Shown: positions 53,258 to 61,334 of the stretch, piece after piece
How the letters are laid out: every line of letters starts with the position of its first letter
Numbering within the stretch: the stretch's first letter is position 1
Program-made: the position numbers and the translations under genes
Assembly (NCBI GenBank): GCA_023450615.1
Contig: JAEXGT010000026.1
Location: 1-61,334 of the forward strand
Source: Pseudomonadota bacterium
GTDB lineage: Bacteria; Pseudomonadota; Alphaproteobacteria; Rhizobiales; Beijerinckiaceae
Direction of reading: 5' to 3'
Length of the DNA: 61,334 nt
The notes under the pieces: generated by a model
Database searches by the model: none
What the model was told of the DNA's origin: nothing
The model's input: the letters and a program-made list of their open reading frames with translations, nothing else

Positions 53258-55420
53258 ATGACAAGCCGCATCGCCGATGTCCTCATCCCGCTGGCGCTGG
53301 ACACGGCCTATTCCTATGCCGTGCCGGATGGCCTCGCGCTCGAAGAGGGCGATGTGGTGCTGGTGCCGCTCGCGACCCGCGAGGTGGCGGGCGTGGTCTG
53401 GTCCTTGCGGGACGGGCAAGGGGCCAACTTCAAGAAGGTGACTGGCGTCCTCGAAGGGCCGAATCTCTCGCCCAAGATGCGCAAATTCCTCGATTGGATC
53501 TCCTGGTACACGCTGGCGCCCAAGGGCTCGGCCCTGGCCATGAGCCTGAAGTTCCCCGACCCCGACCGTTCGGAGGTTGTGCGCATCGGCGTGAAGCTCA
53601 CCGAGAATCTCCCCAAGCGCATGACGCCCGCTCGTCAGAAGGTGATCGAGGCGGCGCGGGACGGTGTCGTGCGCCTGAAAAGCGAACTCGCCCATGCGGC
53701 GGGCGTCAGCAACGGCGTCATCGATGGCTTGATCGACGAAGGCGTGCTCGAAACCCTTTCCCTTCTGCAGGAGCCGGTGGCGGCTCTGCCCCAACCCGAT
53801 TTTGGCGACACTACGCTCTCCGATGGACAGGGGGATGCGGCGAAGGAGCTCGTCGCCGCCATGGGCGAGGAACATCCGCCCGTGATCCTGTTGGAGGGCG
53901 TGACGGGCTCCGGCAAGACGGAGGTTTACTTCGAGGCAGTGGCCGAAGCCGTGCGTCAGGGCCGACAGGCCCTGATCCTCATGCCGGAGATCGCGCTCAC
54001 CGCACAGTTCCTCGACCGATTCGCCGCCCGCTTCGGCGTGAAGCCCGCCACGTGGCATTCGGGGGTGACGGGCCGCAAGCGCGAGCGGCTTTATGCGGCG
54101 ATCGCCTCCGGAGAGGTGAAGGTGATCGCGGGAGCGCGCTCGGCTTTGTTCCTGCCCTATCAGGACCTCTCCCTCATCGTGGTCGATGAGGAGCATGAGA
54201 CCGCCTACAAGCAGGATGACGGGGTCCATTACCACGCCCGCGACATGGCGGTGGTGCGCGGTAAGATCGAGAACGCCATGGTGGTGCTTGCCTCCGCGAC
54301 GCCCTCCATCGAGAGCCGCGTGAACGTGGAGCGCGGGCGCTATCGCCATGTGAAGCTGCCCGAACGCTTCGGCGGCCGCTCCATGCCGCAGATCCGCTCT
54401 GTCGATCTGCGCAAGGAGCAGATCCCGAAAGGGCGCTGGCTATCGCCCTCTCTCGTCAACGCCGTGGAGGAGACGGTCGGGCGGGGCGAGCAGGCCCTGC
54501 TTTTCCTCAACCGGCGCGGCTATGCGCCGCTCACCCTCTGCCGCAGTTGCGCCCATCGCTACGAATGCCCCAATTGCTCGGCCTGGCTCGTGGAGCACCG
54601 TTTCCGCCGCTCCCTGGTCTGCCACCATTGCGGGCACGTGGAGCGTACGCCGCAGGCTTGCGTGGAGTGCGGCAGCATCGATTCGCTGGTGCCCTGCGGT
54701 CCGGGGGTCGAGCGAATCGCCGAGGAGGTGGTGCAGCTCTTCCCCGACAAGCGCGTCATTGTGCTTTCCAGCGATTTCCCCGGCGGCACCGAGCGGCTGC
54801 GCACGGAGCTGGCGGCCATCGCGGCGGGTGAGGTCGACATCGTGATCGGCACGCAGCTCGTGGCCAAGGGGCACAACTTCCCGCTCATGACGCTGGTCGG
54901 GGTGTTGGATGCCGATATCGGCCTCACCTCCGGAGATCCCCGGGCCGCCGAGCGCACCTTCCAGATGCTCCAGCAGGTGACGGGGCGGGCCGGACGCGGC
55001 GAAAAGCCGGGGCGGGCGCTCGTCCAGACCTGGCAGCCCGACCATCCGGTGATCGCGGCCCTGGTCTCAGGCGATGCGGAGCGGTTCTACGAGGAGGAGA
55101 CGCGGGTTCGCGAGATGGCGGGCCTGCCCCCCTTCGGGCGGCTAGCGTCATTGATCGTTTCGGCGGAGGAGCGGGAGGTCGCCGAGGCCCATGCCCGGGC
55201 CATGGCCATGGTGACGGAGCCGCCGCCCGGCGTCATGGTGCTCGGCCCCGCCGAGGCGCCCCTGGCCCTGATCCGGGGCCGCTATCGGTATCGGTTGCTG
55301 GTGAAGACCGAGCGGGAGGTGGATCTCCAGGCCTATCTCCGCTCCTGGCTTTCGCGCTGTCCGAAGGCGAGGGGAAACACCCGCGTCTCTATCGACGTGG
55401 ATCCTCAGAGCTTCCTGTAA
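53258..55420 (+). CDS. priA: Primosomal replication protein / helicase PriA
   Basis: This 720-residue helicase has an N-terminal DNA-binding domain (RIADVLIPLALDTAYSYAVP), Walker A VTGSGKTEVY, DEEH box, zinc-binding cysteines (CRSCAHRYECPNC, CHHCGH, CVECG) and a late QQVTGRAGRGEKPGRAL motif. It reloads replication forks. ATG 53258 is preferred because it begins with family sequence. It starts 18 bp from xerC on the other strand, so both promoters must lie inside or overlap the neighbouring gene. Confidence 0.95.
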   Translation: MTSRIADVLIPLALDTAYSYAVPDGLALEEGDVVLVPLATREVAGVVWSLRDGQGANFKKVTGVLEGPNLSPKMRKFLDWISWYTLAPKGSALAMSLKFPDPDRSEVVRIGVKLTENLPKRMTPARQKVIEAARDGVVRLKSELAHAAGVSNGVIDGLIDEGVLETLSLLQEPVAALPQPDFGDTTLSDGQGDAAKELVAAMGEEHPPVILLEGVTGSGKTEVYFEAVAEAVRQGRQALILMPEIALTAQFLDRFAARFGVKPATWHSGVTGRKRERLYAAIASGEVKVIAGARSALFLPYQDLSLIVVDEEHETAYKQDDGVHYHARDMAVVRGKIENAMVVLASATPSIESRVNVERGRYRHVKLPERFGGRSMPQIRSVDLRKEQIPKGRWLSPSLVNAVEETVGRGEQALLFLNRRGYAPLTLCRSCAHRYECPNCSAWLVEHRFRRSLVCHHCGHVERTPQACVECGSIDSLVPCGPGVERIAEEVVQLFPDKRVIVLSSDFPGGTERLRTELAAIAAGEVDIVIGTQLVAKGHNFPLMTLVGVLDADIGLTSGDPRAAERTFQMLQQVTGRAGRGEKPGRALVQTWQPDHPVIAALVSGDAERFYEEETRVREMAGLPPFGRLASLIVSAEEREVAEAHARAMAMVTEPPPGVMVLGPAEAPLALIRGRYRYRLLVKTEREVDLQAYLRSWLSRCPKARGNTRVSIDVDPQSFL

Positions 55421-55610
55421 GATCGATGGAGGCGGTCGTCTCCACTACCGGCACACGAGTTTCCCTTGGGGCAAGCACGAGGATTGGCTCCGAACCGCGC
55501 GGAGGGCGCGAGACCTGGGAGCGGGCGGCCTTGTCCAGTTCCGGAGCAAGAAACGGGTGGCTCCAGAACAGGCCGAGCGCGAGCAATGTGAAGGCCACGA
55601 ACAAGCGCAT
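55389..55610 (-). CDS. Small exported hypothetical protein
   Basis: This 73-residue frame begins MRLFVAFTLLALGLFWSHPF, a plausible signal anchor, and continues with a Pro/Arg/Ser-rich tail. A GGGGAT lies upstream of the ATG. It overlaps the end of priA by 32 bp on the other strand. No family is recognised; the signal-like start is the only support. Confidence 0.45.
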   Translation of the reverse strand: MRLFVAFTLLALGLFWSHPFLAPELDKAARSQVSRPPRGSEPILVLAPRETRVPVVETTASIDLTGSSEDPRR

Positions 55611-55766
55611 GGGACATCCCCGGATTAACCTTTCGTTAAGGATGGCGTCCGGAAAGGACTTCTCAAGTGCGCAAAAGCACAGATGCGGCCGGCTACCTCA
55701 TCCGGGTCGACGGGTCGGCGTTTTTGTGATCGATAGCGTCTCCAGCGTCCGGTTTCACAAAGTCCC

Positions 55767-56327
55767 ATGTCCAAGATCGTTCATTGCATCCGCCACGGCC
55801 AATCCACCTTCAACGCCCATTTCGCCCAGACCGGTGAGGATCCGCTTCATTTCGATGCGCCCCTGACCGAGCTGGGCCAGCGCCAGGTGGCAGAGCGGGC
55901 GCCCGAGCTTCGTCAGTATCCTTATGAACTTATCGTGACCTCGCCCCTGACCCGGGCGATCCAGACCACGCTGGGCCTGTTCGGCGAACATCCGGCCAAG
56001 CCCCCGATCCACATCGAATGCCTGCATCGGGAGCATCTGGAGAGCAGCTGCGATGTGGGACGGTCTCCATCCCTGCTGAGGCAGGACTTTCCGCATCTCG
56101 CCTTCGACCATCTGGGCGAGGTCTGGTGGCACGATGAGGGAGAGCGGGACCCGCGCGGATTCGCCTGCGAGCCCAGCCATGTCTTCGAGAGCCGGGTGGA
56201 GGATTTCCGGCGCTGGCTCCTCGATCGGCCCGAGCGGATGATCGCGGTCGTGGGGCACGGCACCTTCTTCAGCCGGCTCACCGGGCAGTATCTCGGCAAT
56301 TGCGAGGTTGCCGTCCTGGAGCTGTGA
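55767..56327 (+). CDS. Histidine phosphatase family protein
   Basis: This 186-residue protein has the RHG motif CIRHGQSTFN (active His9) and the second histidine in VVGHGTFFSRL, as in phosphoglycerate-mutase-like phosphatases. It has no signal peptide, so it is probably cytoplasmic. The substrate is not predictable from the sequence. Located between priA and the ATP synthase operon. Confidence 0.88.
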   Translation: MSKIVHCIRHGQSTFNAHFAQTGEDPLHFDAPLTELGQRQVAERAPELRQYPYELIVTSPLTRAIQTTLGLFGEHPAKPPIHIECLHREHLESSCDVGRSPSLLRQDFPHLAFDHLGEVWWHDEGERDPRGFACEPSHVFESRVEDFRRWLLDRPERMIAVVGHGTFFSRLTGQYLGNCEVAVLEL

Positions 56328-56535
56328 TCCTTAACCCTGGAGCGGCTTCGTCGGCTTTTTACAGGCCTTTCCCAGTCCAGCTCGCCTTGCGCCCCAGGAA
56401 AACCCATGCTAGTGCACCCCCGCCTGGAGGCGGAGACGGTCCTGCCAAAGGCTCACTTCCATCGACCTGACGGGTTTCCCGAGAGCTGCAAGAGCTTCCC
56501 CGGTCCGAGACCCGTAACTTGAGAGAGACGATTAC

Positions 56536-57107
56536 GTGGCGCAAAGCGGCTCCCAAGAAGGCCCCCTCCTGTCAGGCGTAGCATTGCGCTATGCCTCGGC
56601 GCTGTTCGAGCTTGCTCGCGAAGCGAATGCCGTGGATGCCGTCGCCGGCGATCTCGGCCTCTTCGATCAGCTGATCCGGGGCAGCGAAGACTTGCAGCGC
56701 CTGATCCGCAACCCCATCTTCACGGCTGAAGAGCAGTCCCGCGCGATGGATGCCCTCCTGTCCAAGGCCGGCATCGCAGGCCTGGCGGGCAACTTCATCC
56801 GCCTCGTGGCGTCCAAGCGCCGCCTCTTCGCCTTGCCTGACATGATCCGCGCGTATCAGGACCTCGTGTCCGATGCGAAGGGCATCGTCCGGGCTCAGGT
56901 GATCCTGGCGGAAGCCCCGTCGGACGCCGTTCTCAACGAAATCAAGGCGGCGCTGCGCGACGTCGCCAAGGCTGACGTCTCCGTCGACGTCAAAATCGAC
57001 CCGAGCCTCATCGGCGGTCTCATCGTGAAGATGGGCTCCCGCATGGTGGATGCCTCGGTGCGCACCAAACTCAATTCCATTCGTCTAGCGATGAAAGAGG
57101 TCCACTG

Positions 57108-57108
<1 letters not shown>
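56536..57108 (+). CDS. atpH: ATP synthase F1 delta subunit
   Basis: This 190-residue subunit starts at GTG 56536 and shows the delta pattern (GVALRYASALFELAREANAVD, IRNPIFTAEEQSRAMDALL, and a C-terminal VSVDVKIDPSLIGGLIVKMG). It links the F1 head to the membrane sector. It opens the F1-only operon atpHAGDC, the usual split layout in Rhizobiales, where the F0 genes lie elsewhere. Its stop and the atpA start share one base. Confidence 0.95.
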
Positions 57109-58637
<1,529 letters not shown>

Positions 58638-58640
58638 AGG

Positions 58641-58656
58641 CTTACGTTCACGTAAG
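58641..58656. repeat. Short palindrome between atpA and atpG
   Basis: CTTACGT (58641-58647) and ACGTAAG (58650-58656) form a perfect inverted repeat with a two-base centre, 3 bp after the atpA stop. It may act as an mRNA stabiliser; no promoter elements are clear. Confidence 0.4.
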
Positions 58657-58691
58657 ATCGAACCGGGATACCGGAGAGGTAGGGCTGCTCG

Positions 58692-59564
58692 ATGCCGAGC
58701 TTGAAAGACCTTCGTAACCGCATCGCCTCGGTCAAGGCGACGCAGAAGATCACCAAGGCCATGCAGATGGTGGCCGCCGCAAAGCTGCGCCGCGCGCAGA
58801 CCGCGGCGGAAGCCGCGCGTCCCTATGCGGAGCGCATGGAAGTGGTGCTCGGCAACCTCGCGTCCGGCATTACGGTCGGGCCCGAGACGCCGCGCCTGCT
58901 TGCCGGCACGGGCGCCGATCAGGTGCATCTCCTGATCGTCTGCACCGCCGAGCGCGGCCTGTGCGGCGCGTTCAACTCCTCGATCGCGCGTCTGGCGCGC
59001 GATCACGCCAACCGCCTGCTGGCGGAAGGCAAGACGGTCAAGATCATCTGCGTGGGCAAGAAGGGTTACGACATCCTTCGTCGTCAGTTCGCGCAGAACA
59101 TCATCGATCTGGTCGATCTTCGTTCCGTGCGTCAGATCGGCTTCGAGCAGGCGGATCAGATCGCCCAGAAGATTCTCGGTCTCTTCGAGGCCGGCGAATT
59201 CGACGTGGCGACGCTGTTCTACTCGCGCTTCCGCTCGGTGATCGCGCAGATCCCGACGGCGCAGCAGATCATCCCGGCGCAGATCGAAGCCTCCGGCGCT
59301 TCGTCGGATGCGGTCTACGAGTACGAGCCTGAAGAGGGCGAGATCCTCGCGACGCTTCTGCCGCGCAATCTCACCGTGCAGGTTTTCCGCGCGCTGCTTG
59401 AGAACGCCGCTTCCGAACAGGGCGCCCGCATGAGCGCCATGGACAATGCGACCCGCAACGCGGGCGAGATGATCAAGAAGCAGACGCAGACCTACAACCG
59501 GTCGCGTCAGGCGATGATCACCAAGGAACTGATCGAAATCATTTCGGGCGCCGAGGCGCTCTGA
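58692..59564 (+). CDS. atpG: ATP synthase F1 gamma subunit
   Basis: This 290-residue subunit has the gamma N-terminal MPSLKDLRNRIASVKATQKI and the C-terminal RMSAMDNATRNAGEMI, RSRQAMITKELIEIISGAEAL. It forms the rotating shaft within F1. It is complete and colinear with its neighbours in atpHAGDC. Confidence 0.97.
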   Translation: MPSLKDLRNRIASVKATQKITKAMQMVAAAKLRRAQTAAEAARPYAERMEVVLGNLASGITVGPETPRLLAGTGADQVHLLIVCTAERGLCGAFNSSIARLARDHANRLLAEGKTVKIICVGKKGYDILRRQFAQNIIDLVDLRSVRQIGFEQADQIAQKILGLFEAGEFDVATLFYSRFRSVIAQIPTAQQIIPAQIEASGASSDAVYEYEPEEGEILATLLPRNLTVQVFRALLENAASEQGARMSAMDNATRNAGEMIKKQTQTYNRSRQAMITKELIEIISGAEAL

Positions 59565-59585
59565 CGAATCCGAGAGGAGCCTCAC

Positions 59586-61037
59586 ATGGCTAACACCGCT
59601 ACTGCCGGCAAGAAGGCCGGTCACATCACGCAGGTCATCGGCGCCGTTGTCGACGTGCAGTTCGACGGCCATCTGCCGGAGATCCTCAACGCTCTCGAGA
59701 CCACCAACGGCGGCAACCGCCTGGTGCTCGAGGTCGCTCAGCAGCTCGGCGAGAACACCGTGCGCTGCATCGCCATGGACACCTCCGAGGGTCTGGTGCG
59801 CGGTCAGGAAGTGTTCGACACGGGCGCTCCGATCTCGGTTCCGGTCGGCACCGCCACGCTCGGCCGCATCATGAACGTCATCGGCGAGCCGGTGGACGAG
59901 GCTGGCCCGATCGTGGGTGAAGGCACCCGCGCCATCCACCAGCCCGCTCCGTCCTACGCCGAGCAGTCCACCGAGGGTCAGATCCTCGTGACTGGCATCA
60001 AGGTCGTCGACCTGCTCGCTCCCTACGCCAAGGGCGGTAAGATCGGCCTCTTCGGCGGCGCAGGCGTCGGCAAGACCGTTCTGATCATGGAGCTCATCAA
60101 CAACGTCGCGAAGGCGCACGGCGGTTACTCCGTGTTCGCCGGCGTCGGTGAGCGCACCCGCGAAGGCAACGACCTCTATCACGAGATGATCGAGTCGAAG
60201 GTGAACGTGGATCCCCGCGAGGCAGGTTCTGCCGCCGGTTCCAAGTGCGCCCTCGTCTACGGCCAGATGAACGAGCCCCCGGGCGCCCGCGCCCGCGTCG
60301 CCCTGACCGGTCTGACGGTTGCCGAAAACTTCCGCGACCAGGGCCAGGACGTGCTGTTCTTCGTGGACAACATCTTCCGCTTCACCCAGGCAGGCTCCGA
60401 GGTGTCGGCGCTTCTCGGCCGTATTCCTTCGGCCGTGGGCTATCAGCCGACCCTGTCCACGGACATGGGCGCCCTGCAGGAGCGCATCACCACCACCACC
60501 AAGGGCTCGATCACCTCGGTGCAGGCCATTTACGTGCCCGCCGACGACCTGACCGACCCGGCCCCGGCCACCTCCTTCGCGCACCTCGACGCCACGACCG
60601 TTCTGTCGCGCTCGATCGCCGAGAAGGGCATCTACCCGGCCGTGGATCCGCTCGACTCGACCTCGCGCATGCTCTCCGCCGCCATCGTCGGCGAGGAGCA
60701 TTACAACACCGCCCGTCAGGTCCAGCAGGTGCTGCAGCGCTACAAGGCTCTCCAGGACATCATCGCGATCCTGGGCATGGACGAGCTGTCCGAAGAGGAC
60801 AAGATGACCGTGGCCCGCGCCCGTAAGATCGAGCGCTTCCTCAGCCAGCCGTTCCACGTGGCCGAGGTGTTCACGGGTTCGCCCGGCAAGCTCGTGTCGC
60901 TTGAAGACACCATCAAGGGCTTCAAGGGTCTCGTGAACGGCGATTACGATCACCTCCCCGAGGCTGCCTTCTACATGGTCGGCACCATCGAGGAAGCCGT
61001 CGAGAAGGCCCAGCGCCTCGCAGCCGAAGCTGCCTAA
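59586..61037 (+). CDS. atpD: ATP synthase F1 beta subunit
   Basis: This 483-residue subunit has Walker A GGAGVGKTVLIMELI, GERTREGNDLYHEM, and ALLGRIPSAVGYQPTLSTDM. It holds the catalytic sites for ATP synthesis. The first ~12 residues are a hydrophilic leader before GHITQVIGAVVDVQF. It is followed by a strong hairpin before atpC. Confidence 0.98.
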   Translation: MANTATAGKKAGHITQVIGAVVDVQFDGHLPEILNALETTNGGNRLVLEVAQQLGENTVRCIAMDTSEGLVRGQEVFDTGAPISVPVGTATLGRIMNVIGEPVDEAGPIVGEGTRAIHQPAPSYAEQSTEGQILVTGIKVVDLLAPYAKGGKIGLFGGAGVGKTVLIMELINNVAKAHGGYSVFAGVGERTREGNDLYHEMIESKVNVDPREAGSAAGSKCALVYGQMNEPPGARARVALTGLTVAENFRDQGQDVLFFVDNIFRFTQAGSEVSALLGRIPSAVGYQPTLSTDMGALQERITTTTKGSITSVQAIYVPADDLTDPAPATSFAHLDATTVLSRSIAEKGIYPAVDPLDSTSRMLSAAIVGEEHYNTARQVQQVLQRYKALQDIIAILGMDELSEEDKMTVARARKIERFLSQPFHVAEVFTGSPGKLVSLEDTIKGFKGLVNGDYDHLPEAAFYMVGTIEEAVEKAQRLAAEAA

Positions 61038-61052
61038 TCCATTCCTGGCATT

Positions 61053-61082
61053 GTCCCGGGGCGTGTCCGCACGCTCCGGGAC
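61053..61082 (+). promoter_or_regulatory. Hairpin between atpD and atpC
   Basis: GTCCCGGGGCGTG (61053-61065) pairs with CACGCTCCGGGAC (61070-61082), 13 bp with one G-T pair, loop TCCG. A short T-run follows a few bases on (CACCTTTT). It may partially end transcription or protect the atpHAGD message and lower atpC expression. Confidence 0.6.
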
Positions 61083-61154
61083 TCACCTTTTAAAAGCCTG
61101 TCTCCAACGCCCCCGAGCCGCTCCTCTCGAGCGGACGGATGACGAGAAGCTCAG

Positions 61155-61334
61155 ATGGCCACCTTCAATTTCGAACTCGTCTCTCCCGAGCGTGTGCTCT
61201 TCTCGGACACGGTCGATGCCGTCGTTCTGCCCGCAAGCGAAGGCGACATGACGGTTCTTCCCGGCCACGCGCCCATGATGACCACCCTGAAGACCGGGTT
61301 CCTCATCATCGGAAACGGCGCCGGAAACGGAAGG
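61155..61334 (+). CDS. atpC: ATP synthase F1 epsilon subunit, truncated by the window end
   Basis: The first 60 codons of atpC are present: MATFNFELVSPERVLFSDTV, then VVLPASEGDMTVLPGHAPMM, the N-terminal beta-sandwich of the epsilon subunit. The gene runs off the end of the window. The start is fixed by family sequence and by its place after atpD. Epsilon couples rotation to catalysis and inhibits ATP hydrolysis. Confidence 0.93.
   Translation, partial: MATFNFELVSPERVLFSDTVDAVVLPASEGDMTVLPGHAPMMTTLKTGFLIIGNGAGNGR

Overview
The window looks like a chromosomal segment of a high-GC alphaproteobacterium of the order Rhizobiales (Hyphomicrobiales). The evidence is the sdhCDAB, mdh-sucCD-sucAB-lpd and priA/atpHAGDC arrangements, an Omp19-like lipoprotein and a ZapE-type ATPase. 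Overall composition and gene content would fit a Methylobacteriaceae/Microvirga-like organism, but the genus is inference.

The first half (about 0.2-31 kb) is accessory and devoted to uptake and breakdown of small phosphorylated or polyol-type compounds. (a) 0.6-7.5 kb: a SorC-type regulator diverges from an ABC importer (binding protein, fused double permease, ATPase) whose operon ends in a beta-CASP-like metallo-beta-lactamase-fold hydrolase and a SurE-type nucleotidase. A Na/Pi-cotransporter gene broken by one in-frame TGA follows. (b) 9.4-15 kb, minus strand: a SAF-domain homoserine-dehydrogenase-like oxidoreductase sits in one operon with an acetoin-dehydrogenase-like E1 alpha/E1 beta/E2 complex, and an unrecognised protein lies upstream. 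(c) 15.2-20 kb, plus strand: a complete glucitol-type PTS (GutM, EIIC, EIIB, EIIA) with its own HPr-EI fusion. (d) 20-25 kb: an unrecognised protein, a HAD phosphatase and a second SorC regulator on the minus strand, divergent from a galactitol-type PTS (IIC, IIA, IIB). (e) 25.4-31 kb: a second ABC importer with a LacI regulator and a 2H cyclic-phosphodiesterase-like enzyme.

The second half (31-61 kb) is mostly core metabolism: tRNA-Ala(CGC), yggT-DUF167-folD, a secreted lectin-like protein, a LysR regulator, succinate dehydrogenase, an Omp19/Inh-like lipoprotein, ZapE ATPase and a TetR regulator. Then come malate dehydrogenase, succinyl-CoA synthetase, the 2-oxoglutarate dehydrogenase complex, thymidine kinase, an ankyrin-like protein, XerC, PriA, a histidine phosphatase and the F1 ATP synthase genes, with atpC cut by the window end.

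The best candidate for an undescribed system is the 0.6-31 kb block. Two PTS importers (rare for this group, where PTS is mostly regulatory), two SorC regulators with similar operator-like sites, a SAF oxidoreductase plus TPP-dependent acyl-CoA-forming complex of unknown substrate, and two ABC importers each paired with phosphoesterases all point to phospho-sugar, polyol or organophosphate catabolism. The substrates cannot be read from sequence. Smaller points of interest are the nonsense codon in nptA, a covarying two-hairpin repeat found twice in the suc operon, and a terminator whose stem carries the ribosome binding site of the next gene.
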